Shown: positions 1 through 14,681, numbered from the stretch's first letter. The stretch is DNA of 64,000 nt from Sepiola atlantica (GCA_963556195.1 OY744547.1:1378201-1442200); one strand, 5' to 3'. Numbers and translations are program-made. The notes: generated by a model from the letters alone, not told the origin.

Positions 1-790
1 GTATGGGGGGGGGATATATGCTAACGATTCATAATGAAGACTATTCTGTTTATAAATGACGGCGATTGTGTCACGTGAGCCAAAATGCTGGCGGCGGGGG
101 TGTGCCGGGGTGTGCCGGGGGGTAAAAGTGCTGCCGCTTCAAAATGGAAATTTTGAAAAGGAAGGGAGATAACTTTTCTTTTTTGTTTTATAAAACAAAA
201 AACAATTTCTAATTTATGAGAACCGTCATCATTTATAATGGAGAACAACAACCGATACATGTGGACGTTTGGAGTAATTTATTGAAACATTTGGTGCAAG
301 TTTAGAATTTGAAAATGAAAAAAAAAACAAAGAAATACCTTTATAGTGCACGTACCCGTGACGGTTAAACATATATCGTATACCAATTTCTTTGACGCGT
401 GTGCGATTGTTTTGTAGACTTCCAAGGGTGAGTACCTTTCTCTGAAAGTGCACTTACATTAAAGTCAGGCATAGATTGAAGTTTATTTGTAGCAAATATT
501 CCCTGAATTTCAATTTCTTCTTAAGATCCCTTAAGTTTAAGCCTGAGACATTTTCCAGAATGAAAATCATACAATGGATTTTAACCAAAATTGGAATAAG
601 GATTCTAGACATAAGGTTTAGTATCATTATATCTTGATTTTAATGTTCATAAGAGGGAAATAAAAGTTGTGCAAAACTGTTATGTTCTGGGGAATTAATT
701 TTACCATTCTTCTGGTCATATATAAAATCTGACGTGTGTGCAATTATTTTGTAGGCATCCAGGGGTGAGTACCTTTCTTTGAAAGTGCAG
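1..790. other. Intronic or upstream sequence of the TAX1BP1-like gene
   Basis: No exon was identified. A 12-bp GGTGTGCCGGGG unit is doubled at about 97-120. Bases 481-690 match the right arm of the large fold-back element near 22.4-22.6 kb, ending in an ATAAAAGTTGTGCAAAA-type terminus. Bases 394-460 and 732-798 are a direct duplication. Confidence 0.5.
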
Positions 791-862
791 TTTCATAAGG
801 TTGTCGTCGAACACCAAGAAAATAAAAGAATCCAGGAACAAAAGATCAAAGAATTAAAAAAG
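791..862 (+). CDS. TAX1BP1: TAX1BP1-like, first visible coding exon (coiled coil)
   Basis: This 72-nt exon (24 codons, phase 0 at both ends) sits between a TGCAG acceptor and a GTAATT donor. It encodes a charged heptad-type stretch ending in KIKELKK, typical of coiled coil. The exon length is an exact number of codons and joins in frame to the next exon. Its acceptor lies inside a roughly 70-bp segment that is duplicated about 340 bp upstream. Confidence 0.65.
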
Positions 863-3800
863 GTAATTTGAGTTTCTTCATTTTATTTGTATTCGGTTTT
901 TTTGTTTTTCGTCTTAAAAGAAAAAGTGTGAAAACCGAGAAAACAAAATTTATTGTTTACTTAAGAAATGATTGCAGAAAAATCTGTAAATTTTCCAATT
1001 CTATGCTTGATAGAATTATCAATATTATGACTAATACTAACCATAACCTTAACCCTAACCCGTTGAAATTCCGCAGTTGCTTTCTGCATAAGTTACTGAT
1101 AATAATATTTTCCTTGAAATAATAAAATGTCTGTCAGGGTTAACATTGAGTAAAAATATCTTTTTTCTCCCGTAAAAATAATTGTCATTATCAGTTAAAT
1201 ATCATTATCAGTTAAATACAGGGTGGGCCAAAATAAGAGTCCTATCTTTAAATTTGAATAACTTGAATTTGAATAACTTCCACAAAATAAAAGTTAAACT
1301 CACCAAACTTTATGTGTGTGTAGACTGACCCTTCCGAGATTTTTTGAAATAAACAAAACAAATTTTAGCCGAAAAACACTTCTTAAAACTTACAAAAACT
1401 AAAGTATTGTTTTTTACACGGTTTTGAGTTTTTTAAGCAAAAATAATGTTTTCTAAATGAGGGTACGTTCCTTAGAGCTAATACGGCTCATGCTTGCTTC
1501 GGAAGGAGTCCTTTACTTATTCTAAAAAAAAAAATTAAAAAAATCAATAAATAAAAAAGTTATGAATTTTTAAAAATAGGGCCCTTATTTTTGCCCACCC
1601 TGTATGTTATAAATAAATAACATTATCAGTTTAAATATCATTATCAGTTAAATATGCTATAAATAAATAACATTATCAATGAAAATGTCATTATCAGTTA
1701 AATATGCTATGAATAAAACAAATATATCTTCTAACAGTTTATATCTTTTTAAAACAATAAATATTCTTTCTTTGTACCATAAAAATAATTGTCAGCTAAA
1801 TATTTTCTTTTAAATAAATAAAATGAAAGTTTTATTTAACTTATTTATTGTTACAATTTAAATTGTTTAAAAATGAATAGTTTCTTCCTATAAATAATTG
1901 TCAGCTAAATATTTTCTTTTAAATAAATAAAATGAAAGTTTTATTTAATTTATTTATTGTTACAATTTAAATTGTTTCAAAATGAATAGTTTCTTCCTAG
2001 AAATAATTGTCAGCTAAATATTTTCTTTTAAATAAATAAAATGAAAGTTTTATTTAATTTATTTATTGTTACAATTTAAATTGTTTAAAAATGAATAGTT
2101 TCTTCCTAGAAATAATTGTCAGCTAAATATTTTCTTTTAAATAAATAAAATGAAACTTTTATTTAATTTATTTATTGTTACAATTTAAATTGTTTCAAAA
2201 TGAATAGTTTCTTCCTATAAATAATTGTCAGCTAAATATTTTCTTTTAAATAAATAAAATGAAAGTTTTATTTAATTTATTTATTGTTACAATTTAAATT
2301 GTTTAAAAATGAATAGTTTCTTCCTAGAAATAATTGTCAGCTAAATATTTTCTTTTAAATAAATAAAATGAAAGTTTTATTTAATTTATTTATTGTTACA
2401 ATTTAAATTGTTTAAAAATGAATAGTTTCTTCCTATAAATAATTGTCAGCTAAATATTTTCTTTTAAATAAATAAAATGAAAGTTTTATTTAATTTATTT
2501 ATTGTTACAATTTAAATTGTTTAAAAATGAATAGTTTCTTCCTAGAAATAATTGTCAGCTAAATATTTTCTTTTAAATAAATAAAATGAAACTTTTATTT
2601 AATTTATTTATTGTTACAATTTAAATTGTTTAAAAATGAATAGTTTCTTCCTATAAATAATTGTCAGCTAAATATTTTCTTTTAAATAAATAAAATGAAA
2701 GTTTTATTTAATTTATTTATTGTTACAATTTAAATTGTTTAAAAATGAATAGTTTCTTCCTAGAAATAATAGTCAGCTAAATATTTTCTTTTAAATAAAT
2801 AAAATGAAACTTTTATTTAATTTATTTATTGTTACAATTTAAATTGTTTAAAAATGAATAGTTTCTTCCTATAAATAATTGTCAGCTAAATATTTTCTTT
2901 TAAATAAATAAAATGAAAGTTTTATTTAATTCATTTATTGTTACAATTTAAATTGTTTCAAAATGAATAGTTTCTTCCTAGAAATAATTGTCAGCTAAAT
3001 ATTTTCTTTTAAATAAATAAAATGAAAGTTTTATTTATTTTATTGTTACAATTTAAATTGTTTAAAAATGAATAGTTTCTTCCTATAAATAATTGTCAGC
3101 TAAATATTTTCTTTTAAATAAATAAAATGAAAGTTTTATTTAATTTATTTATTGTTACAATTTAAATTGTTTCAAAATGAATAGTTTCTTCCTAGAAATA
3201 ATTGTTAGCTACATAAACGAATGTCACTTTTGTAAGTGTATGTATTTAAAATTGTAACAATTCGATGTTTTTAAGTTACCTTAGAATAATAAGAATGCAA
3301 AGAGTAGATTTTTATTTAGCGATATCTAAATGTTTGTCAATCATTTTCAGGAAAATGAATCGTTGAAGAAAGAAGCGAGTAATTGTGTTCCGGCACAATC
3401 GATCTATTTCCTACAAGAAGCGCAAGAAACGTTGCGACAGCGATTAACAAACACGACGAAACAGAACAGCGAACTGTCAGCACAGAAGGAAGAACTCACC
3501 AAAAAAGTGGTAAATGTTTGCTGTGAATTTTGCATTATTTTAATCATATTTTTTGGTGCTTATGCATATCAACCCTGACATTGAAATATTTAAAGAATGT
3601 ATAAACTTTATTATGTACTTACGTGTTAGCTGAAAATAAGATTGTGCAGAAAAAATGACGCAAATTCATCCAGTAGTTATTAAATTATAAGAAAAAGAAA
3701 AAAAATGATTTTACGTACATTTGGACATTTTTGTAAACAATGGAGACCCCCAAACCCCGAAATCGTGAAAATATGAGTTATCGTCCTTGACCACTGGAAA

Positions 3801-6800
3801 ATGGTGGAAATATCTACCGAGTGATAAAATCGTTTTTTATTTATAATTAAATAAATACTGGATGAATTTGCATAATTTTTGGTGTACAGTCTTTTTTTCA
3901 TCTACCACGTAAGTACATAACAAAGTTTATACATTTCTTTAGCTATTTTATTTTTAAGAGCAGTCTAACATGTCAGGGTTGATAAGCATAAGCACCTATT
4001 TTTTTATAGAAATCGCTCCAGACAAGGCGTGAAGTCACTTGATGTAAGGAGCTAAAAGAAAATACTACTTCACGGTCAAAAACTAGCCAACGTAATCCCT
4101 ACCTATCACAAATAACAAATTATTAGATACCTCATCATTTTCAAAAAATATTTAAAACATTTGAATATATTAAGTCTCACTAGTTAAATGCATTTATCAA
4201 ATACCCTTAAATAAAAGGAAAAAAATATATATGACCCAAGATTTAAACTTTACCGATTCACACAGACCCCATAAAGTTTCTTAGATATTAGCTAACAGTT
4301 AATTGGTTTTTTTTTAATGGAAATCGCTCCAGACAAGGCATGAAGCCACTTGATGTAAGGAGCTAAGAAAAAAATACTACTTGTTAAAAAACTAGCGAAC
4401 GATAAGTGTTAGATGGATAGATTCCGACCCAGAAAACAGCAATTCATCCCCCTTTGTCAGAAACATTGCTCATGAAATGTGAGGACTAAAAGACAAAATA
4501 AACGAAGCGAGAGTTACAGGGCTGCCGGAAGTTTACTTTCTACTCTCCTGCATGCATTATTATTGGTCCCCCGATTTATAAAATCGGGAGACCTATGTTT
4601 TGAGGCATTTCCGTCCGTCCGTCCGGATTTTTCTCCGCAACCATCCATTGAATTTCTCTGAAATTTTGCATGAAGTTGTAACTTTTGTCAGGTTAGAAAG
4701 TGACATTCTCCGATTTTTGAAAAAAATCTGGTTAGCCCCCCAGGGGGTCAAAAGGCCCCAAAATGGCAAAAAATGACATTGTTTGCTCCATAGCTTTTCA
4801 TCCATCCATTCAATTTCTCTGAAACTTGGCCAAAATGTGGAGGCAATTGTTCCTAATAGAAAATAAGTATCGCTGACCTTGGAAAAAATCTGATTTGCGC
4901 CCCCCAGGGGGTCAAAAGCCCCCAAAATGGCAAAAAATGCCCCTTTTCTCCCATAACGTTTGATCCATCCATTCAATTTTTCTGAAACTTGGCCAAAATG
5001 TAGAGTCAATTGTTCTGGATATAAAATGAGCATCCTTTACCTCAGAAAAATTATGGTTCGCGCCCCCAGGGGGGCAAAGGGGGGTCAAAAATGCCCCAAA
5101 TTGCCCAAATTTATTGCATTTTACACTCGCCACATTGAGTCACATACCGAGGGGGACCACGCATGCGCGGCTTGTTTTAATGATACACGCGCATTATTGT
5201 TTTAATGATACACGCACATTATTGTTTTAATGATACACGCGCGTTATTGTTTTAATGATACACGCGCGTTATTGTTTTAATGATACACGCGCGTTATTGT
5301 TTTAATGATACACGCGCATTATTGTTTTAATGATACCCACACATTTATGCCCCTCCCCATCGAAGGGGATAAGTGTGCCGAAAATCCATCCGTTCATTTA
5401 AAAAAAATACAAAAGTGAAAAGAGAAACATTTGATAGGCTTATTTGCCACGTCTCACTCCTGACTTCCTGTCCGCTTACATCATTTCCTCTGAATGCGTT
5501 AACTTAATTTCTCATGGAAGTTTCCTTTTCTTCTTCATCTAACCCATATCCCAGGTCGCATGTGGTTATTACGTCACTAAGTCTGTTGGAAAATGTTCAG
5601 AACACTATTTTCATGAAATTAAAATCTGCGATTAATTTTTTTCTTTTCTCCTGTTTTTTTTTATTCTTAAAGGCGGCTGTCAATGTACAAAACCAAGAAC
5701 TTCTGAACGAACGCAAAGAATGGCAACTGCGTGTGAGCAAATGCTCTGAAGAATACAAGAAGATTTATGCCGAAAATAAAAAGAACTTAAAAAAACTGGC
5801 AAAACTGAGTAAGTTTAACGTGCATCCACATTTCTTTGAATTTTCTGCGTTAATCCGACTTAAGCGGATTACTTAAGTGGATTAGTAATTAATCACAGCC
5901 AGGATTATGAGATCGAGGAAAAGGCTCGTGTTAAAATAATGATTTGTTATGCAAGAATTTATGCCAAACCAGACGATTCTTCAAAATAAGGACTATCATT
6001 GTAATCCACGACCTTCGGTCAGATTCCTGATTTGGTCAAATTTGGTCCGAATTTGGTCCGGATTTTGCTTTGAATCGAAAAATTTTTAACGGGCTTTTTC
6101 AACTTTATCGACATACTTAAATCAACGACATTTCATGCAAAACCATGGTACTGATATAGAATGGGACCCAATTTCCGGCAACTTTGCATCGCTATCTTCC
6201 AGCAGTTTACATAAACTGCCGGAGAAAGAAAATTTTTTTATTTGTTTAGAAAACTAAAAATAAAGGTTTTTTTTTTTATAACATGAACAAAAATATCTAA
6301 TGAACTTTTAATAAATAATTTTTTCTTCAATTTTTTTTAGATAAAATGAACAAAAACTTAATGATAATTTTTTTTTTCAAGAGAAGTTTCCAATAACTTC
6401 TTTTTTTGTCCAAGAAATAAAACGGTCAACTCGTTTGGGAGATTGAATTCGCTCAGCTAGATCGTTAAAATTCATTTTCTGATTTGACAAATTTTTCTTG
6501 ATTTACTCAATATCCAGATTTCTTGAAAATTGGTCGTCTGCTGACATCTGACAGCTGATTAGCTAATCTTGTCTTATCGCCTGTCAGTCTTTGCGGCGGC
6601 TTACGTAAACTGTTGAAAGATGCCGACACAAAGTTGGGGGAAATTGGGTCCCATTCTATATCAGTACCAAATCCACATACCGCGAAAAAGACCAACAACA
6701 AAATTGAATAAATTTGACGATGTGGAAGTTCTGCCACATCCACCCTATTCTCCAGATGTGGCTCCATCTGACTATAGTTTAATCTGATCAATGCCGCACT

Positions 6801-9800
6801 TTATGAAGGGTTGCAGATTTGAATGTTTTGATGAAGTTGAAGAAGCCTGTCAAGATTTATTTTGATTCAAAACTGAAAGATTTGTAGTTTGACCAAATCC
6901 AAAAGTTTGCAAGAGTTTTGTTGACATGTTGTTGGTAGTCTGCTCAATGGGTAGTGATGTCTCTCTGTAGTAGTAGTAGTAGTAGTAGTCATCGTAGTGG
7001 AGATAGAGCAGCAGACGTTTCTGTCTTTCTCTTTCTTTTCATTCTGTAACAATTTTTAAAAAAAATATTAAGATTCTTTCAAAATATTTTTTTTTTCACG
7101 GAAATCGCTCCAGACAAGGCATGAAGCCACTTGATGTAAGGAACTAACTAGCCAAGAATAAATGTTATATGGATAGATTCCAACCTAATTCTTCCCCCTT
7201 TTTCAGAAACATCACTCACGGAATGTGAGGACTGAAGGACAAAATAAAGGAAGCGAGAGTTACGAGGCTGTCGAAAGTACACCCGAAGTCTACTTTCTAC
7301 ATGGTTGCAGACGACATTACAGTTATCCGTAAACTGAATGTGGTGAAAGAACAAATAAAATGTACATTGGCACGAGTGGAATAAACCTTTCATTTTATTC
7401 CAAAAAATATATCCGTTTGAAATATATTGCAGAGTAAAACTAAAAGACACGATAAAAGAAATTGTCTGAGAAAATAAGTAAAAATTAATACAGAGAAAGA
7501 CAAGGTTTTTATTCCAATCAAAGGGAAGTAATTCTGTATGGACGAATACAAAGTTATTTCCTTTTTTTTAAGATGGCGGCTATTTGAAAATAATTCTGAT
7601 CCAGTCAAAGTATTTTCTAGAAGGAATTAAATCAAATTACATTTTATTGTTCTTAGCAACATGCTGATCCACAAGAAAAACTGCTCGACTAGAATCAAAT
7701 ATCGATTTTGTAGGAAGAAAGCTATCGATGACAAAAAAACGGGAAAGAGACCGACTTTACTTTATATATTAGATTATTAAATTCTTTTTTTTTTTGTTTT
7801 TACAGAGAATTCCATGTCTGCAACTTTGAGTGAGAGTTCCGAAGGCTGCCCGGATGTTTCCGAAGGAACTGGCCCAAGTGCGTGTGAGGCCTCAAAGACG
7901 GAAAAATTGGGGAAAGAATTGCAGCGTGAGCAAAACAAGGAGGAGCAGAAATACGAGCATGAGGTAAAAAACTAAAATGCCGACAAAAATGTGCATTTTA
8001 ATTCGAAAATAATCTGAGAAATTTTAATTCGAAAATAATCTGAGAAATTTTAATTCGAAAATAATCTGAGAAATTTTAATTCGAAAATAATCTGAGAAAT
8101 TTTAATTCGAAAATAATCTGAGAAATGGCCAAAAAGGTTTTGCCAATTTTTGAACAATTTTAAAATCAGGCTGTCCGTATGGAAAATGTTTCTGATGTAA
8201 CATCTTTTCCAAATTAAGTTTCTCGTGTCGGATCATTTTTATACATACTTGCTTATCTATTATACGTTATATGTTTTGTGATCATGGTGATACGATCGGA
8301 GCACACGGTGGAGCAGGTGCTAGTGTAAATGCAAGAGTTAGGAGTGGATGGAGTAAGTTCAGGAAACTTTTGCCATTACTAACCAGCATAGCATCACCAC
8401 TGTCGACCAAGGGAAGAGTCTTATCAGGCGTGTGTGCGCAGTGTGATGTATGAAAGTGAAATCTGGCCAATGAGGGTTGAGTATATGTGTTGTCTTTTCG
8501 TGCATGTCATGGCCACCTCCATTCAGTCTCGAGAGACAATGGATATGCCCTGTAAGGGTGGCTGCGTGTGTAATCGTGAAGCAAGGGTTGCATAATCTAC
8601 GACCACACCCCTTGATTCCATTGGAAACAACGCTGAGATAAGTGGAGAGCATATACGGCACTTGATATTCCTAAATGGTCACCCATTTTAGCACTGACTA
8701 GGCTCAACATCGCTTAACTTCGGTGATCTAACGGGAACCGGTGTGTCATGTGATTATGCCGTATATAATAGAAACATATGATTGGTTGAAAAAAAGCAAT
8801 AGGCAGAGTACACATTACTAAGGCAGTAGTTTTTACGTTGTGAATACCCGAGTTCGAATCTCACCGAAGTCTGAAGGATTTTATTTTTATAATACGTGTT
8901 TTATAAATTTAAAGACATTCGCATAACATAATAACATGAAGATATCATTTCGCAGGTTAGGGTTTAAGGTTAGGGTTAACAATATTAAATAATGAGTACG
9001 TTTCTACCACATAATATCTAGTTTAGCTGAACTTACAGTTTGAGAGAATAATATAAAAATATAATAATATAATATAAAAATATACTACTGATAAAAAATA
9101 CAAAACCAATGGTTATTATTCCCAATCAATGCGATCAGACTTATTTTTAAATTTGTATAATTTAATAAAAAAAGTTATAAATTAAATTAAAAAAAACAAA
9201 ACAAAACAATAATAATAACTAGATCCACCACAGTTAAGACTCAGCTCGTGTCTTTCAATCGTAGGCGTGTCCCTTTTCTTACTGAGATTCGCATGGATGG
9301 CTCTGCTTTTGAGGAGAAATCGACTCTGAAACTTCTTGGTCTTTCTCTCTCATCAAATCTTTCTTGGAGTTCATTGCTTTTTCTTGGATCCATTGCTCTT
9401 TCTGCTTCTCGTAAAATCGGTTTTCTCTATCACTCCAAACACTTTCTCACACCTGAGGCGATTCTCTATCTCTACAAATCCACAATCAGACCATGTATGG
9501 AGTACTGTTGTCATATTTGGGCTGATGAATCTCTGTCCCATTTGAGGGTCATTGATAAGGTGCAGAAACGTATCTGAAATTGGATTGGCCCTACCCTTTC
9601 TTCTTCTCTGCACCCTCTCTCACAGACGTGATGTTGCTAGTCTCAGTCTTTTCTATAAATACTATTGTGGCATGTGTTCTTCAGAATTATGTGATCTATT
9701 CCCCGCTTCTTTTGTTCCAGCTCGTTTGACTCGTTGGTCTAGTGGTCTCCATCAATTCACTGTTTTAATACCTCATTGTAATACAGCTTCCTATTCCAGT

Positions 9801-12800
9801 AGCTTCTTTCCAAGAACCGCAGGCTTATGGAACTCTCTTCCTGCTGACTGTTTTCCTCCTACCTATAATCTTGGTCTTTTCAAGATTAAGGCCAATAGGC
9901 ATCTCCTGTCTTTGAGATAATCATATTTGTTCTTTTTAGCTCCTTACATCAAGTGGCTTCATGCCTTGTCTGAAGCGATTTCCATAAAATAAACAAAAAT
10001 AAATCAAACCCAAAAGCTTCCTTATAGCTGTTATATCAAGATATAGGGGAGGACGCCACTCCTTTCCATAGATGGCGCAATTTACCTTTCGTCCTCACCT
10101 AATAATGCTGAGATCAGGTACCATTTTTTTGAGTCTTTTGTACGACTCGACTGAGCATTGAAATTCGCTCTTCCGCCTCATTAGCGAGCACTAACTATTA
10201 TGTAATCAAGTAAAACGTCATATTTCCTTTCTTTGGATGTGAAACACGAACGCAGACGCCACGATGATATTCTACCTTCCCTTGATCAAAATGAAATATA
10301 CTTATCCAAGTACTGACTAATGTAGTTTAAGAATATATATAGTTATGGGAGTCTATCTCCAAAACACAAGGAGAGAAAGTTCCGTGTGATGTGAGTTTTC
10401 GTTGCATTTCTTTTCATCTTTCCTTGACCTCTAATGGCCACAAGCGTATAAAAAAAAAATACATTCGGTAATACCTGGTATGTTATTCACCGTGAGCGAG
10501 CTCAGCCGATTTCCACCGAAAGAAGGAAGTTTCTAGGGAATACCAAATTAACAAACGGTCCCGAGCTGCATGTATATCCTTGTCAGTAGATATGACGTGA
10601 CCGCCTAGTATTCCAAAATGGTCACCGATGTCGCTTAACTCTGGTGGTCTGACAAGAATCGGTGCGTCAACATAATTATGCCGTACATAAGCGTATATAG
10701 GTAACTAATATATTGCTATTCCGTTACTCTTGAAGACTTTTGGCTAAGATCAAAGTGTAATATCTGTTCCGATGGATACTGCACCCCATAAACTGGTATT
10801 GTCTTGGCCTTCGGGGCTTGATTTACGCCGGTCTATGGGTCTGTCCTGTGCAGTTCTAAGAGGTCCAGGCTTCGCCTCCCCTCTTTGGTGAGGAGTAAGT
10901 TTATTGCTTACTGCCTGAGGTGCCACTACCAGGGAATGCCGACGGGGCTGCCCAGGCAATTTTTAATGGCCAGAGTGCTCACCTCTCGGGCGCTGGCTTT
11001 TCAAACCCCACTTTCCCGACCCGACCTTGGGTCACATCTTACTTGTTGGAGTAAGATAAAAACTGGCCTTGTGCCTAACTCCTGGAGAGGAGTAAATCAA
11101 TACTCTTTAAGCCTGTCTCTTTTGTTGTGTGTTTTTCCTGTGATACCAATTTAGACATTTTATTTAAAAGGGGAGGTAACCAACACGTTTGTGTTTTCTT
11201 TAAAGAGTTACCTCCCCTTTACTACTATAGGTTTTATGCTTACTCCTCATGAGGGCAGAGTTAAAAGGTGGGAAAACCTAACAGAATTTTTAAACTGTAC
11301 ACTTCATTTAATCCACGGAGGTAGATTGTTCTCATTCAGTCAGCCAGACTTTACGGGATTTTTGGTATACGGTATATTCATTCCGTGACAGATACGTATA
11401 TTTCTCAGTTTGTTTTATTTTTTTCGAATGTCTCCGTATTTCTGGATAAGCACCAACCCCATAAACAAACAAACAACCACTACAACTTTATATATAGATA
11501 TATTACAATATTTCTTTATTCTAATTATCGTCTTTTGTCTATCAGCAGGTGCGAAGGTTTAGTGGCACCAAACAGCCAACTGTAAATGGTCGCAGGTCCA
11601 ATCAGCTTGAAAAAATAACCTTGGAGCAACCTACGCTGTTATATGGCAATCCATACGCCAGCGCAGCTGCAGTGAGTGAAAGTAAGCAAGACCCGAGCGA
11701 TAAATATCCGTACCCATTACCCAAGGCGTTGGCACCAAAGGCGTTTGACTCGCTTAGCACCGATGGTTTGGCCAGTTACCCAAACCAGAAGCTGTTACCG
11801 CGCCCGATTGAACCGACGGTTTTACCATCCGCTAAAGCAGCCGCCTTGAAAGCCGCCTTCTCACCAAATTGTGGTAAGTTCTTCTCAAATTGAGTCGCTC
11901 AAAGATCAGTAGATGAAACGGCACAATAATCGCAACATGTTTTTTCTTCGTTTTTTTTTTTCATGGCAAAAGTAAATCATCCTCCCCTCCCTGCTCCTCT
12001 TTCTCCTACTCTCTCTCTTTGTTTCTACTCCTCCCCTTCCTACTCACCCTTCCCTTCCTGCTCCTCCTTCTACTCTCCCTTCTACTCTCCCTTCTTCCCT
12101 CCCTCTCCTACCACCTCCCCTCCCCGCTCCTCCTACTCCCCGCTCCTCCTACTCCCCGCTCCTCCTACTCCCCTCCTCCTCCCCGCCCACCACTACTCCC
12201 CATACCCCCTCCCTGCTCCTCCTTCTACTCTCCCGATCCTCCTCCCCCTACCCCCCTACCCCCCCCTCCTGCTCCTCCTACTCTCCCTTCCTTCCCTCCC
12301 TCTTCTCTCATTCTCCTTACATATCTCCACATTAATAAAACTATCACACAAGATCTTCTGTGTCTGTATTTCTCGCCTCTGCGTAACCTTGGTAAAGATA
12401 TATTGAATTATTTTTTTTACTTACTATTAATCAAATATTTTATTCAAATGAAAAAAAAAAGATGAGGGAGAAGTAAAACAAATTTTGGTGTATGTAAACC
12501 CAGTCGTGAAATATAAATTGGCAGGAAAACTTTATTGAAAATTACCGAAAATGATAATTTATTTTTATTCAAGAAATTAAACTAATATGCATAGTTTACG
12601 AACAGCTCCAGTGTTATCCATTCAAGGGAAGTAAATCTCCTCTTCACGTAAATCTTCGTAGATAAAGACGACACATGGCGTCGCTCCATTGTAAAATCGT
12701 TAATCTTATACGTACATTTATTTTTTATTAAAATTCTACTTGATCATTTTCCGTAATTTTCGGTGTACACTAATATTGTCAGATAGCAAAAGAGTCGGGG

Positions 12801-13358
12801 GGGGGGGGGTAAATGCTGAAGTCAAGAAATCACATCAATTCAGTCAGAAAGCGGTTCTGCCTCTTTTAGCCTGTTGACACCGACCTGAACTGACAGAGAA
12901 ACGCTGTTGTCCCAGCCAGCCCGACAGAGACGGTGGCAACAGGTGGCCAAAAGTTAGTGTGTCTGTATATGTTAATGGTATTTCACCCTCCATTTCTTCG
13001 AAAACTCTCTCTTTCTCTTTCTCTCTCTTTCTCTCTCTCTCTTTCTCCTTCTTCTTCTTTCTCTCTCTCTCTCTTTCTTCCTCTCTCTCTCTTCCTCTCT
13101 CTTCTTCTTCTCTCTCTCTCTCTTCCTCTCTCTTCCTCTCTCTCTCTCTTCCTCTCTCTCTCTCTCTTCCTCTCTCTCTCTCTTCCTCTCTCTCTCTCTT
13201 CCTCTCTCTCTCTTCCTCTCTCTCTCTCTCTCTTCCTCTCTCTCTCTCTCTCTTCCTCTCTCTCTCTCTTCCTCTCTCTCTCTCTTCCTCTCTCTCTCTC
13301 TTCCCCTCTCTCTCTCTCTCTTCCTCTCTCTCTCTTCCTCTCTCTCTCTTCCTCTCTC

Positions 13359-13396
<38 letters not shown>

Positions 13397-13623
13397 TCTC
13401 TTTCTTCCTCTCTCTCTCTTCCTCTCTCTCTCTCTCTTCCTCTCTCTCTCTCTCTTCCTCTCTCTCTCTCTCTTCCTCTCTCTCTCTCTCTTCCTCTCTC
13501 TCTCTCTCTTCCTCTCTCTCTCTCTCTTTCTTCCTTTCTCTCTTCCTCTCTCTCTCTTTCTCTCTCTCTCTTCCTCTCTCTCTCTTCCTCTCTCTCTCTC
13601 TTCCTATCTATCTCTTTCTTCCT

Positions 13624-13657
<34 letters not shown>

Positions 13658-14648
13658 ATTATTCTCTCTCTGTCTTCCTCTCTTTCTCTCTCTCTTCCTC
13701 TCTCTCTTCCTCTCTCTCTCTTCCTCTCTCTTTCTCTCTCTCTCTCTCTCGTACAAATGCTCTTAATTTCTGTCTTTATTCTGTTAAAAATAAAACTCTT
13801 TAATCTCGATCAACAAGCGAAGAACAAGAGCCAAAAATTTCAAGCATTGACAAAATCTGGGTAACAACGAAGATGCACAGGTTTATGATGTTAGACACCC
13901 GTGACAGTAAGCAGTATCTGACAATATTTTTCAATAACAAAAAAAGCATTTCATAAAGTTTTCCTCTCATTTTATTTTTGACGGCCATATTTCACAACCG
14001 CGTCGACATGCAAAAGTTGTTTTTTTTTAATCTTATTAAAAAATTATAAAAATGGCGAAGAATTATCGGAATTTAAAAACCGCATTTTTTAAAAATCTTT
14101 TCTAACAAAAGAAAATCGATTTCTCAACACTGATTGTATGTTTACGATTTGAAAGCCGCAAAAAAAATGTAAAAGGGCAGACGACACTAAATATGCGAAG
14201 AGTTAGGGTTAAAATAATTTTTAGCCCCTCAAATAAATTTTAAAAAGCTTCCTCGAAACAATAAAAAAAATAAAGAAAAGGTGGCTTTTAAATCGTAAAC
14301 TGCTTCGACCATCTCGAAGAGTGACTCGAGATTCTCCATCAGTATTCTGAACTGATCTCGTACGTACTGAAATCCTTTGGATACCTATTCATTACAAGTG
14401 TCGTATTTTGAATGTCGTTTGTGGAAAATTCCACGAGCGTATCTTTTTCTTTTCAATTAAAAAATCTACAAAATTTGAAAATGTTTTTAATAATAAAAAA
14501 GGAAACCCTAACCCCTAAATCCTAAACCCTAAACCCTAACCCTAAACCTAAACCCTAAACCCTAACCCTAAACCCTAACCCTCAACCCTAACCCTAAACC
14601 CTAACCCTCAACCCTAAACCCTAACCCTAAACCCTAACCCTCACCCTA

Positions 14649-14681
<33 letters not shown>

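Noticed and set aside
5514..5876. A 120-codon open frame read as a single-exon gene
   Set aside because: Only bases 5673-5808 have coding character; the rest is intron read through in the same frame as the real exon.
8651..8767. A functional 5S rRNA gene
   Set aside because: Several substitutions in paired regions, no T-run terminator just after the 3' end, and a transposon context.
12933..13864. Long leucine/serine open frames of about 280-300 codons
   Set aside because: They are translations of the CT microsatellite; no non-repetitive domain, splice sites or start context support a gene.
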